Source: Insulibacter thermoxylanivorax
GTDB taxonomy: Bacteria > Bacillota > Bacilli > Paenibacillales > DA-C8
Reading direction: 5' to 3'
Length of the DNA: 64,000 nucleotides
NCBI RefSeq assembly: GCF_015472005.1
Contig: NZ_BMAQ01000008.1
Location: 41,817 to 105,816, forward strand
Of this stretch, positions 1-8,921 are shown in pieces (within the stretch, counting starts at the first letter, position 1; each line of letters opens with the position of its first letter). The notes beneath the pieces are model-generated. The model worked only from the letters and a program-made list of their open reading frames with translations. It was not told where the DNA came from and made no database searches. Both the position numbers and the translations under genes were made by a program.

Positions 1-1170
1 GATCTCCGTAGGGTCGCCGGTTCCTTGCCCGTTCTCATAGGTGGCATCGGAGCAGAGCACGAAGGTTTTGATCAGCTCTTTCACGTCCGGCGCGGCTTCG
101 AAGCCCGAACCCGTATTGGGGACTTCAGCTTCATGATCCAGCGTAAAGTACTTGACCACGGTCATCTTGTTCTGGGTGAGGGTGCCTGTCTTGTCAGAGC
201 AGATGATGTTGACCGAGCCCAGCGTCTCAACCGCAGGCAATTTCTTGACGATCGCATTGATCTTCGACATGCGGGTGACGCCCAGCGCGAGGACGATGGC
301 GACAATCGCCGGCAGCCCTTCTGGAATAGCAGCCACGGCCAGGCTGATCGCGGTGAGGAACATATCGAACAAGTCTCGTCCTTGCAGCCAGCCGATGATG
401 AAGATCAGCGCACAGATGGCGATGGCGATCGTGCCCAGGGTCTTGCCGAGTTCACCCAATCTTCTTTGCAGCGGCGTTAGATCCTGGGTATCTTCGTCGA
501 GAATCTTGGCGATCTTGCCCATCTCGGTCTCCATCGCTGTTCTAACGACGACCCCTTCACCTCTGCCGTATGTAACGAGTGTCGACATGAAGGCCATGTT
601 GGATTTGTCGCCGACAGGGGTCTTCGGATCCTCGTGGATGGCATCGGCATCCTTGTCCGATGGGACGGACTCCCCCGTCAGGGCGGATTCTTCGATCTGC
701 AGGTTCACCGATTCGAGAAGCCGCAGATCCGCGGGTATGTATCGTCCAGCATCCAAGATGACGATATCTCCGGGTACGACCTCGTGGGATGGGACCTCGA
801 CGATTTTGCCGTCCCGCCGCACCAATGCCGTCGGAGTAGTCATCTGCTGCAACGCTTCTATCGCTTTTTCGGCTTTGTGCTCTTGGGCGACGCCGATGAT
901 CGCGTTCAATATGACGACGAGCAGGATGATGATCGTATCCACATACTCGCCTACGACGAGCGTGATCAGCGCTGCTCCTAAGAGAACATAGATGAGCCAA
1001 TCTTTCAGCTGCGCGAAGAAAAGCGAGATTAAACTCTTCTTCGGCTTACCCTTCAGCTTGTTCTCCCCGTACTTTTCCAGCCGGGACTTGGCTTCGGCGG
1101 ATGAGAGACCGACTGATGGATCGACGCCTAATTCTTCCAGAGTTTCTTCTTTGGTTTTTGCGAACCACAT
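1..1170 (-). CDS. Calcium-type P-type cation-transporting ATPase, N-terminal part (cut by window edge)
   Basis: The first 390 residues of a type II P-type ATPase that pumps cations, most likely Ca2+, across the cytoplasmic membrane using ATP. The ATG (complement of 1168-1170) follows a GAGGTG ribosome site. Residues 1-50 form the N-terminal cation-ATPase domain, and paired membrane helices lie near 55-95. The actuator motif TGES is at 165-168, the ion-binding helix motif PEGLP at 283-287, and the phosphorylation motif DKTGT starts at Asp326. The visible end reads GDPTE, as expected at the start of the nucleotide-binding domain. PEGLP and GDPTE are typical of SERCA/PMCA-like calcium pumps, but related Mg2+/Mn2+ or Na+ pumps share them. 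The rest of the gene lies left of the window. No partner gene is adjacent; the 5' side faces a repeat region. Confidence 0.93.
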   Translation of the reverse strand, partial: MWFAKTKEETLEELGVDPSVGLSSAEAKSRLEKYGENKLKGKPKKSLISLFFAQLKDWLIYVLLGAALITLVVGEYVDTIIILLVVILNAIIGVAQEHKAEKAIEALQQMTTPTALVRRDGKIVEVPSHEVVPGDIVILDAGRYIPADLRLLESVNLQIEESALTGESVPSDKDADAIHEDPKTPVGDKSNMAFMSTLVTYGRGEGVVVRTAMETEMGKIAKILDEDTQDLTPLQRRLGELGKTLGTIAIAICALIFIIGWLQGRDLFDMFLTAISLAVAAIPEGLPAIVAIVLALGVTRMSKINAIVKKLPAVETLGSVNIICSDKTGTLTQNKMTVVKYFTLDHEAEVPNTGSGFEAAPDVKELIKTFVLCSDATYENGQGTGDPTEI

Positions 1171-1329
1171 CAACAGCAACACCTCGAGTTTGTTATTTGG
1201 TTCATATGTTTAGAAGGTCATATTTTTATTGTACTCGATCTAATTCATTCTTAGCCAATTATGAGCTGTTACGATATCTTGACGACATGCAGAAAGTGCT
1301 CCTGATGAGGGCGTTTTCGCTGTGATATA

Positions 1330-1560
1330 TTGCATGGAAGAATGGCGAGATCGGCGGGAGGGAGAAGAGAGAGCCTTGACGGATGGAGTGGAGTTCGGGA
1401 GGAGGAAGAAAAAGGGTAGTTTTGACGGGATGGAGTGAGGCAGCGTGAGGAGGCTGGGAGGGCCTCGGCAGCTTCGGCAGGATGAGGTGGATTAGGCGGA
1501 TGGAAGGAAAGAGCTCAGCAGGATGGGGTAGAGGCAGCGTGAGGAAGGAGAGATTGGAGG
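1330..1560. repeat. Purine-rich degenerate repeats
   Basis: This stretch is strongly G/A-rich on the plus strand. It holds imperfect repeated pieces: TTGACGGATGGAGTG near 1375 with a variant about 47 bp later, and AGGCAGCGTGAGGA near 1438 and 1531. It leads directly into the regular 50-bp array that starts at 1568 and may be its decayed edge. No convincing coding frame or promoter was seen between the ATPase start (1170) and the array. Confidence 0.5.
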
Positions 1561-1567
1561 GAGAGGG

Positions 1568-2337
1568 TGAGTCGACAAGAAGTGTTCTCAGCGTGTGCGT
1601 GAGCTGGAACGGTGTGTGAGGACGGTGCGTGAGCCGACAAGAAGTGTTGACTCAGCGTGGGCGGAGGGGGAACGGTGTGTGAGCCGACAAGAAGTGTTGA
1701 CTCAGCGTGTGCGGAGGGGGAACGGTGTGTGAGCCGACAAGAAGTGTTGACTCAGCGTGTGTGTGAGCGGGAAGGGTGCGTGAGTCGACAAGAAGTGTTG
1801 ACTCAGTGTGTGCGGTGGCGGGAACGGTGTGTGAGCCGACAGAAAGTGTTGACTCAGCGTGTGCGTGAGCGGGAACGGTGTGTGAGCCGAAGAAAGTGTT
1901 GACTCGGCGTGTGCGGTGGCGGGATCAGTGCGTGAGCCGACAGAAAGTGTTGACTCGGCGTGTGCGGTGGCGGGATCAGTGCGTGAGCCGACAGAAAGTG
2001 TTGATTCAGTGTGTGCGGAGGGAGAACGGTGCGTGAGAACGGTTCGTGAGCCGACAGAAAGTGTTGACTCAGCGTGTGCGTGAGCGGGAACGGTGTGTGA
2101 GTCGACAAGAAGTGTTGACTCAGCGTGTGTGTGAGCGGGAACGGTGCGTGAGTCGACAAGAAGTGTTGGCTCGGCGTGTGCGGTGGCGGGAACGGTGTGT
2201 GAGCCGACAGAAAGTGTTGATTCAGTGTGTGCGGAGGGGGAACGGTGCGTGAGAACGGTTCGTGAGCCGACAGAAAGTATTGACTCAGCGTGTGCGGAGG
2301 TGGGATCATTGCATGAACCAACAGAATCTGTCGATCA
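1568..2337. repeat. Tandem array A: about 15 units of 50-51 bp, each with an internal dyad
   Basis: Units begin at about 1568, 1630, 1680, 1730, 1781, 1832, 1883, 1933, 1984, 2047, 2098, 2149, 2200, 2263 and 2314. Each has a core TGAGCCGACA-N5-TGTTGACTCA, an imperfect inverted repeat with 10-bp arms, followed by about 25 bp of conserved GC-rich sequence. Read on the opposite strand the core is TGAGTCAACA-N5-TGTCGGCTCA, which matches array B at 4733-5262 in opposite orientation. The unit at 1883 has lost one base and the last unit is degenerate. The 50 versus 51 bp lengths break any reading frame. Confidence 0.92.
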
Positions 2338-2388
2338 GCGTACGAAAAAATGCAAGCTACAAGACACGGGCACAACCGGCATGTTTAA

Positions 2389-2417
2389 TTGACATCAAAA
2401 ATATGCCTAGGTAATAT
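2389..2417 (+). promoter_or_regulatory. Sigma-A promoter of htpG
   Basis: A consensus -35 TTGACA (2389-2394) and a -10 TAATAT (2412-2417) are separated by exactly 17 bp. Transcription would start near 2424, leaving a leader of about 230 nt before htpG. The CIRCE-like operator covers the predicted start point. Confidence 0.8.
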
Positions 2418-2427
2418 AAATTAGAGA

Positions 2428-2454
2428 TTAGCAGTCCCTGGTCTAGAGTGCTAA
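2428..2454 (+). promoter_or_regulatory. CIRCE operator (HrcA binding site) upstream of htpG
   Basis: The sequence TTAGCAGTC-N9-GAGTGCTAA matches the CIRCE consensus TTAGCACTC-N9-GAGTGCTAA at 17 of 18 arm positions, with the exact 9-bp spacer. It sits just downstream of the -10 box, where HrcA-type repression normally acts. HrcA classically controls groE and dnaK, so its presence here implies that htpG belongs to the HrcA regulon in this organism. Confidence 0.88.
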
Positions 2455-2656
2455 CACAGAGGTGTGGCCAGAAACGTAACTTAAGAGCAGCGCATAGATA
2501 TCATAAAACATTACGAGCAGCAACAATACGAGACGTCGCAACATACTGTACAACTCCAAGACCGGACTGCCTTTCGAAGATCGGGTTATATCTTGCACCC
2601 CATGCCACGTTGCATGATGCAGGTGCAATTAGATATGTACGGAAAGGAGATCATCC

Positions 2657-4540
2657 ATGGAGAAGAAACAGTTTCAGGCAGAGTCGAAGCGATTGTTGGA
2701 GATGATGATCAACTCCATCTACACGCAGAAGGAGATCTTCCTGCGCGAACTCATCTCCAATGCCAGCGATGCGATTGACAAGATCTACTACAAAGCCTTG
2801 ACGGATCCCAACATCGAGTTCAACAAGGACGATTACTATATCAAGATCATCCCGGATAAGGAGAACCGGACTTTGACAATCTCCGATACGGGGATCGGCA
2901 TGACGAAAGAGGAGCTCGACACGAACCTCGGCGTCATCGCGAAGAGCGGCTCGCTCGCCTTTAAGACGGAGCATGAGGCGAAGGACGGCCATAACATCAT
3001 CGGTCAGTTTGGCGTCGGTTTCTATTCGGCCTTCATGGTTGCCGACACCGTGACGGTGATCAGCAAGGCGCTGGGCAGCGATGAAGCGTACCGCTGGGAG
3101 TCGAGCGGAGTCGACGGCTATATCATCACACCGGCGGAGAAGGAGCATGTCGGCACGGATATCATCCTGAAGATCAAAGCGAACACAGAGGAAGAGTCCT
3201 ATGATGAATTCCTCGAAGAATACCGCCTGAGACAGATCGTCAAGAAATACTCCGACTTCATCCGCTATCCGATCAAAATGGATGTGAAGGTTACGAAGCC
3301 GAAGGAAGGCAGCGAGAACGAATTCGAAGAGCATGTGGAAGAACAGACGATCAACAGCATGGTGCCGATCTGGCGAAGAAACAAAAACGAACTGACCGAA
3401 GAAGACTATGTGAATTTCTATCAAGAGAAAAGATACGGCTACGACAAACCCATCAAGCACATCCATATCAGTGCGGATGGTGTTGTTTCCTACAACGCGA
3501 TCCTATTCATTCCGGAGAATATTCCCTTCGATTATTATACGAAGGACTATGAGAAGGGCCTGGAGCTCTATTCCAACGGCGTGCTGATCATGAGCAAGTG
3601 CGGGGAACTGCTGCCCGACTACTTCAGCTTCGTCAAAGGGATGGTCGACTCGGAAGACCTGTCCCTCAACATCTCTCGTGAGATGCTGCAGCATGACCGC
3701 CAGCTCAACCTGATCGCAAGGAATATCAAGAACAAGATCAAAAGCGCCCTTGTCAGCATGTTGAAGGATGAGCGGGACCGCTATGAGAAATTCTACCAAG
3801 CCTTCGGTCGACAGCTGAAGTTCGGCGTGTACAGCGACTACGGCATGAACAAAGACATGCTGCAGGACCTGCTGTTGTTCTACTCCTCCAAAGAAAAGAA
3901 ACTCGTTACCCTGGATGAATATGTATCCAGAATGCCGGAGGATCAGAAGTACATCTACTATGCTACTGGTGAATCCATTGAACGCATCGATCGCATGCCG
4001 CAGACAGAACTTGTGAAGGAGAAGGGTTACGAGATCCTGTACTTTACCGAAGACATCGATGAATTTGCGATCAAGATGCTGAATAAGTACAAGGATAAGG
4101 AATTCAAGAATGTCTCCAGCGGCGATTTGGGCATCGAAGCCGATGCAAATGACGAACAGGCGAAGAAAGCCGAAGCCGAAAACAAGGAATTGTTCGAATA
4201 CATGAAAAAGGTGCTCGCGGATAAGGTCAAAGCGGTGAAAGCTTCGACGCGGCTGAAGAGCCATCCTGTCTGTTTGTCTGCGGAAGGCGAAGTCTCCATC
4301 GAGATGGAGAAGGTGCTGAGCGCGATGCCGAACAGTCAGGACATCAAAGCGGACAAAGTGCTTGAAGTGAACCCGAATCACGAAGTTTTCCAAGCGCTCA
4401 AAGACGCCTTCGAACATGACAAGGAGAAGCTCGAGCTCTACACAAATCTGTTATACAATCAAGCTCTGTTGATCGAAGGATTGCCGATTGCTGACCCGCT
4501 GGCCTATACGAACGATGTGTGCAAATTAATGGTTCGATAA
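2657..4540 (+). CDS. htpG: Chaperone HtpG (bacterial Hsp90)
   Basis: A complete 627-residue cytosolic Hsp90 family ATPase chaperone that assists folding of client proteins under stress. The N-terminal GHKL ATPase domain shows Glu31, Asn35 and Asp38 in [12 protein letters not shown], the nucleotide motif DTGIGMT at 77-83, and the lid motif [12 protein letters not shown] near 114-125. The middle and C-terminal domains follow at the usual length. The ATG is preceded by AAAGGAGATC at ideal spacing. The gene stands alone with its own promoter, CIRCE operator and terminator. It is unusual in lying between two inverted arrays of related tandem repeats. Some HtpG proteins are induced independently of HrcA; here the upstream operator argues for HrcA control. 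Confidence 0.98.
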   Translation: MEKKQFQAESKRLLEMMINSIYTQKEIFLRELISNASDAIDKIYYKALTDPNIEFNKDDYYIKIIPDKENRTLTISDTGIGMTKEELDTNLGVIAKSGSLAFKTEHEAKDGHNIIGQFGVGFYSAFMVADTVTVISKALGSDEAYRWESSGVDGYIITPAEKEHVGTDIILKIKANTEEESYDEFLEEYRLRQIVKKYSDFIRYPIKMDVKVTKPKEGSENEFEEHVEEQTINSMVPIWRRNKNELTEEDYVNFYQEKRYGYDKPIKHIHISADGVVSYNAILFIPENIPFDYYTKDYEKGLELYSNGVLIMSKCGELLPDYFSFVKGMVDSEDLSLNISREMLQHDRQLNLIARNIKNKIKSALVSMLKDERDRYEKFYQAFGRQLKFGVYSDYGMNKDMLQDLLLFYSSKEKKLVTLDEYVSRMPEDQKYIYYATGESIERIDRMPQTELVKEKGYEILYFTEDIDEFAIKMLNKYKDKEFKNVSSGDLGIEADANDEQAKKAEAENKELFEYMKKVLADKVKAVKASTRLKSHPVCLSAEGEVSIEMEKVLSAMPNSQDIKADKVLEVNPNHEVFQALKDAFEHDKEKLELYTNLLYNQALLIEGLPIADPLAYTNDVCKLMVR

Positions 4541-4571
4541 GCAGGCTGCGATCCCGTATGCTTATGGAACA

Positions 4572-4608
4572 GGCTGGTCTGCAAGATGATCTTGCGGCCA
4601 GCTTTATT
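4572..4608 (+). terminator. Rho-independent terminator of htpG
   Basis: A stem pairs GCTGG and TGCAAGA with TCTTGC and CCAGC across a TGA loop. It has small internal mismatches and is followed by TTTATTTA. Confidence 0.7.
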
Positions 4609-4732
4609 TATGTCAACCCTATAGATGCGACTCGGATTGACCGATATATATAAAATGGGCTTATGGTCATAGAGACTTATCGTCATAAGGGGTTTGGAGA
4701 AACATATAAAGGTTGCAGGGTCAGAAAAAGAC

Positions 4733-5262
4733 TGAGACCACACATTCTGTCGTCTCAAACACCGGACGCGTGGTTATCATGCTGAGACCACATTTTATAT
4801 CGTCTCAGTCGCCGTTGCGCACGCTTTCCATGCTGAGTCGACACAATCTATCGTCTCAAGCACCGTTATGCGGGCTTTCCATGCTGAGTCGACACAATCT
4901 ATCGTCTCAGTCGCCGTTGCGCACGCTTTCCATGCTGAGTCGACACATTCTGTCGTCTCAAGCGCCGTTATGCGGGCTTCCCATGCTGAGTCGACACATT
5001 CTGTCGTCTCAATCGCCGTATGCGCGCTTTCCATGCTGAGTCGACACATTCTGTTGTCCCAAACACCGGACGCGTGGTTATCATGCTGAGACCACATTTT
5101 ATATCGTCTCAATCGCCGTTGCGCACGCTTTCCATGCTGAGTCGACACATTCTGTCGTCTCAATCGCCGTATGCGAGCTTCCCATGCTAAGTCGACACAT
5201 TCTATCGTCTCAAGCACCGCCTGCACGCTTCCCATGCTGAGACCACACTTCCTGTCGTCTCA
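4733..5262. repeat. Tandem array B: 11 units of 50-51 bp, inverted relative to array A
   Basis: Units start at 4733, 4783, 4834, 4885, 4936, 4987, 5037, 5087, 5138, 5188 and 5238. The common core is TGAGTCGACA-N5-TGTCGTCTCA; in four units (4733, 4783, 5087, 5238) the left arm is TGAGACCACA, which pairs even better at the TGAGAC/GTCTCA ends. The intervals between cores are themselves conserved, in alternating subtypes. The core is recognisably the reverse complement of the array A core, so the two arrays face each other across htpG. The rest of 4541-5461 holds only short repeats and an AACAGCA/TGCTGTT inverted repeat at 5364-5397. Confidence 0.92.
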
Positions 5263-5461
5263 GCCTCAGCAACAACGCATCTACGAGCTTGCAGCGATAT
5301 AATAGACTTGCAGCGTCATTAATAGACTTAGAATGTCATCGTAGATTTGTTGAGCCATCATAGAACAGCAGAGTCGCAAGAGACTTGTCTTGCTGTTGAA
5401 CTTATATAGACACAGCCACTTGAACTTATATGGATGCAACCAACATTTCGGGGTGTACATC

Positions 5462-7087
5462 ATGGATTATTACAACTTGGTACATAATCTTAAGAGGATT
5501 CGAGAGGATCGGAACATCACTTATCAAACGCTCGAGCGAGCGACGGGAATCCCCGCGGCACGGCTGCGTGAAGCAGAGAGGGGGGAACTGCGGCTGTCGA
5601 TCGGCGAACTTGATCAGCTTTTTGGTTATTATCGCATGTCGGTTGAGCAAGTGCTGAAGTATCGACAGCGTAAGAAACGGGTCATCTTAGCGGCTGTTGC
5701 GGCCTTCGCCGTCCTGACAGGTTTGGTCATAACATACGGCATGTTGGCTGGAGATCCTGCCGGAGGAGCGGCAGCCGGCCAAGAGGCGGAAGAGACGGAA
5801 CTGGCGGGGGGCTTCGATGAATCTGAGCCGTCTTCAGAGGGGGCCGGCATGCGAAGCGGGACGCTGCAAACAGGGGAAGATGGGGAGACGTCCGAGCAAG
5901 CTGATGAGGCTGCTCGGACCGGGAAAGTCAATGAAGCTGAAGCGGATCAGACCGATGGAGCTGATCGGGCGGATGAAGCCGGTGGAGCCCATCATGCCGG
6001 CGAAGCTGATCAAGCAGATCAGTCCAGTGAAGATGGAGAAGATGGTTGGGCGGCGACATCTGGAGAAGCTCAGGGAGAGCAAGATCAGTTTGGACAAAAC
6101 GATGCTATATCAGAACAGGATTCCGGACAGGATTCCGGCAAACAATCGGGAAGCGCTGCGACCGCTGATCAACGGCTTGCTGAACGGCCCGCTGAACAAG
6201 GAGCGGACGGCGTGATGCCCCCGCAGAAGGATGAAGCGGGAGCGGTGTTCCGCATCTGGGGGAACATCTCTTATGCAGCTGCAGGTATACCGGAATTGGA
6301 AGGGAACGATGCAGCCAAGGTTACGCATATCATACCGATTGAAGGGCTGACCACGAAGCGGCCGGATTGGGTGGAAGAGATCGGAAAAGAGCGGCTCATC
6401 CTCAATCTCGGTACAGCGGATATCTGGTCGAATACGGCAGTGGAGGAATGGACTCAACTGCAGGATGAGGGCTATGCGGTGATCGGCCTGGGCAAAATGC
6501 CGGCGGTTTATGAACCGCAGATCATCGATGTGAACGGCAGCAAGGTTGGTTTCGTCTCGCTGGCGGGACTCATTCATGAAGCGAACCAGATTGCTTCCCG
6601 CAACCGTGTCGGCCTTCCCCGAGCCTATGACAACAGCGAAGTCATCCAAGCTGTAACCAAAGCTAAAGAGCAGGTGGATTATCTCATCGTGCTCATCCAT
6701 ATGGGCAACCGCCGAAGCGGGGAGGCACCGGTGGCCAAGCAGGAGCGATTGGCCAAGGCGGCAGCAGAAGCAGGTGCCGATCTCATCATCGGCAACCGTT
6801 CGCTCCGCTCGCAGGAGGCGGTATTGATCCAAGGCGTGCCCGTGTTCTATTCCTTAGGCCGCTCAGTATCCCCTGATGCAGCGGACAAGCTGCACAACTA
6901 TGTCATCGATGTGCATTATGCCGATGGTCTGAGCAAACTCGTCGTTCATGTCGGCGAGATGGAAGGCGGAGTTTTGCGATTCCGCGAGCCGGCAGAAAGT
7001 GTTGCGGCAGAACTTGCAGAGAAGTTTGCTGCTTTGCAGGAAGAGGCGCCCCTCGAGATCGATGACCGCAGATCAAGGTCTAACTAA
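5462..7087 (+). CDS. Membrane-anchored HTH protein with degenerate CapA-like extracellular domain
   Basis: A 541-residue protein with an unusual RodZ-like topology. Residues 8-66 form a Cro/C1-type helix-turn-helix (RIREDRNITYQTLERATGI region), a basic stretch follows, and one membrane helix spans about 74-96. A long acidic Ala/Glu/Asp/Gln-rich linker (about 100-255) leads to a C-terminal CapA-like (poly-gamma-glutamate synthesis, metallophosphatase-fold) domain, recognised by AGADLIIGN and VPVFYSLGRSV. CapA proteins normally carry GDIML and a GHHPH-type motif; here these read WGNISY and GNRSLRSQ, so metal-binding residues appear lost. Start: an upstream in-frame extension exists from 5390, but ATG 5462 begins exactly at the HTH domain. 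The role is unknown; inference is cell-envelope sensing or morphogenesis rather than catalysis. Confidence 0.75.
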   Translation: MDYYNLVHNLKRIREDRNITYQTLERATGIPAARLREAERGELRLSIGELDQLFGYYRMSVEQVLKYRQRKKRVILAAVAAFAVLTGLVITYGMLAGDPAGGAAAGQEAEETELAGGFDESEPSSEGAGMRSGTLQTGEDGETSEQADEAARTGKVNEAEADQTDGADRADEAGGAHHAGEADQADQSSEDGEDGWAATSGEAQGEQDQFGQNDAISEQDSGQDSGKQSGSAATADQRLAERPAEQGADGVMPPQKDEAGAVFRIWGNISYAAAGIPELEGNDAAKVTHIIPIEGLTTKRPDWVEEIGKERLILNLGTADIWSNTAVEEWTQLQDEGYAVIGLGKMPAVYEPQIIDVNGSKVGFVSLAGLIHEANQIASRNRVGLPRAYDNSEVIQAVTKAKEQVDYLIVLIHMGNRRSGEAPVAKQERLAKAAAEAGADLIIGNRSLRSQEAVLIQGVPVFYSLGRSVSPDAADKLHNYVIDVHYADGLSKLVVHVGEMEGGVLRFREPAESVAAELAEKFAALQEEAPLEIDDRRSRSN

Positions 7088-7099
7088 TATTGAAAAAAA

Positions 7100-7160
7100 A
7101 CAAGAAGAGGACTTTACCCGGCAAGCGGACGATGCCTGATGGGGAAAGTCCTCTTCTTGT
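7100..7160. terminator. Long hairpin, likely bidirectional terminator
   Basis: Arms of 20 nt (7100-7119 and 7141-7160) pair at 19 positions around a 21-nt loop. On the plus strand the tail is only mildly T-rich. On the minus strand the stem is followed by eight T residues, a much better terminator, although no minus-strand gene was recognised between here and 7448. Confidence 0.7.
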
Positions 7161-7308
7161 TGTGCATAAAGTTCTGTTGGGGCGCTATCTTATCTATTGT
7201 GGAAGAGCTCGTGCAAGGGTGTAACGGAACTCCTTGACGCTCTAAATCCCCAGCCTTAGAATATAAAAATAATAGAAACTTGCTCGAACACAACTTTTTT
7301 TGTGCAAT

Positions 7309-7403
7309 GCTACTTATTTTAGGATACGCTACTTCTTTTATATCACGCTACTTATTTAGGAGCATGCTACTAAGTTTGCGTCATGCCGCTTTAATGGCGG
7401 ATA
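7309..7403. repeat. Five 19-bp direct repeats upstream of the ZupT gene
   Basis: GCTACTTATTT-type elements start at 7309, 7328, 7347, 7366 and 7385, exactly 19 bp apart; the last is degenerate (GCCGCTTTAAT). They occupy the leader region 45-140 bp before the zinc/iron permease start. The rest of 7161-7448 has no recognisable gene. Confidence 0.7.
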
Positions 7404-7448
7404 ACCGCTTAGTTAATGACATGCAGCTTGTTGAGGGAGTGGACGCAC

Positions 7449-8249
7449 ATGGGGAATGTGATCTTAGCTTTCTGCCTGACGCTCATGGCGGGATTAGCAA
7501 CAGGAATCGGCAGTTTGCTGGCTTTTTTTGCATCGAGGACGAACACGAAGTTTCTGTCTCTCTCTCTGGGATTCTCCGCGGGGGTCATGATCTATGTCTC
7601 GATGATCGAGATTTTCGTCAAGGCGAAGGACTCGCTCATTGATTCCCTCGGTATGCGGGCGGGAAGCTGGACCACCGTCGCTTCTTTCTTCGCCGGGATG
7701 CTGCTCATCGCGCTCATCGACCGGCTGGTACCCAACCAGGGTAATCCCCATGAGGGGAAGAAGTTGGAAGAAGGCGACAAAGCTGCCGCAAGCAGCGATG
7801 CCAATCTGCTGAAGATGGGCGTATTCACGGCGCTGGCGATCGCCATCCACAACTTTCCTGAAGGGATTGCGACCTTTGCTTCCACGCTGCATGATCCTTC
7901 GCTGGGCATTGCCATCGCCATCGCGATCGCGATCCACAATATTCCCGAAGGGATCGCCGTATCCGTGCCGATCTATTATGCTACAGGGGATAAGCGCAAG
8001 GCGCTTCGGTTGTCTTTTCTCTCGGGGTTATCCGAACCCCTTGGAGCGCTTGTGGCGATGCTGATCCTGCTGCCCTTCCTGAACGATGTGATGTTCGGCG
8101 TGATCTTTGCCGCTGTGGCCGGCATCATGGTCTTCATCTCGCTGGACGGACTGCTGCCGGCTGCCAAAAAATACGACGAAGGCCATCTGTCCATCTATGG
8201 CTTGATCGGCGGAATGATGGTGATGGCAGTGAGTCTGCTCATCATGTGA
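7449..8249 (+). CDS. zupT: ZIP-family divalent metal transporter ZupT
   Basis: A 266-residue polytopic membrane protein of the ZIP/GufA group that imports zinc and other divalent metals. Eight hydrophobic segments are visible. The two metal-binding helices carry HNFPEGIATF and HNIPEGIAVS, the diagnostic ZupT motifs, and a SEPLGA motif follows. A charged loop (NPHEGKKLEEGDK region) lies in the middle, as in the family. ATG 7449 is preferred because GAGGGAG lies 9 nt upstream; the in-frame ATG at 7416 would put that ribosome site inside the gene. The gene is monocistronic, and its leader holds the five 19-bp repeats, possibly a metal-responsive control region. Confidence 0.93.
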   Translation: MGNVILAFCLTLMAGLATGIGSLLAFFASRTNTKFLSLSLGFSAGVMIYVSMIEIFVKAKDSLIDSLGMRAGSWTTVASFFAGMLLIALIDRLVPNQGNPHEGKKLEEGDKAAASSDANLLKMGVFTALAIAIHNFPEGIATFASTLHDPSLGIAIAIAIAIHNIPEGIAVSVPIYYATGDKRKALRLSFLSGLSEPLGALVAMLILLPFLNDVMFGVIFAAVAGIMVFISLDGLLPAAKKYDEGHLSIYGLIGGMMVMAVSLLIM

Positions 8250-8350
8250 TGCGATATGTGATGCGGTATCTCTCAAGCGAATCCCCTGCTGGATGTATGG
8301 AAGCGGTGCTTGGTGAGTGTAAAATGTTTGTGGGGAGTAAAAAGGAATAA

Positions 8351-8758
8351 TTGGTGAAACAATGTTTAAAAGCAACGTTTTGGGAAGGTTTTGGAGACTT
8401 TCTGATCGAGCACTATGATGTGGATGAAGATACATGGTTGGTTGTCAATGGAGATGGAGCGGAGTGGATCGGGGAGTGTGAATCCTATTTTCACCGCTGC
8501 ATTTACACGCTGGATCGCTTTCATGTTGCGCGGGAATTAAAACATAGTTTGCGCGAACTGCTTGTGCATTGGAAAGCCGTCCGTCGAGCCCTGGCTGCTT
8601 ATGACCCGCAGGGATTGTTTGCTGCGATGGATGTCATACCGAAGGAGAGTATTCCAGAGGATCGACGTACCGATTGGGAACGGCTGAAAGGGTTTTTGCG
8701 TGGTCATGAGAAGCATCTGGTCGACTACCGCAAGATCCTTGCAGCCAATGAAACATGA
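8351..8758 (+). pseudogene. ISLre2-type (UPF0236) transposase fragment
   Basis: A 135-residue fragment with the family signatures NGDGAEWIG and CIYTLDRFHVAREL, which belong to the central part of ISLre2 transposases (full length usually over 400 residues). Both ends are missing. Upstream, the same frame continues through an in-frame TAA near 8348 (KMFVGSKKE before it), so decay extends beyond the open segment. Downstream the match stops abruptly at 8758. No terminal inverted repeats were recognised. It marks an old insertion between zupT and glpD and is not expected to be active. Confidence 0.8.
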
Positions 8759-8921
8759 GTTTTCACCAAACTTAGAAGGCTGCCCACAATTGCTTGACAC
8801 ACACCGGTGCTTGCCCTTGCGTGAGGCGGGGGATTTTTTTTTGGATTATAATAGGGTTAATCATCATAGAACAGCTTCAGGGTGTGTTACTTCATGCGAT
8901 ATATGCTGGGAGGTTTGGGGG

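Noticed and set aside
1568..2337. CRISPR-like appearance of array A (and array B, 4733-5262)
   Set aside because: The sequences between the dyads are near-copies of each other rather than unique spacers, the period is only 50 bp and there are no cas genes.
1854..2375. Open reading frame on the minus strand coding 17-residue repeats rich in His/Pro/Ser
   Set aside because: It is produced by the 51-bp repeats; 50-bp units break the frame and no ribosome site or conserved protein is seen. The same applies to frames in array B.
3503..4417. Long minus-strand frame inside htpG
   Set aside because: Antisense shadow of a strongly conserved gene with no start signals of its own.
8794..8852. TTGACA with TATAAT as the glpD promoter
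   Set aside because: The boxes are 47 bp apart, too far for one promoter; the TATAAT alone is mentioned.
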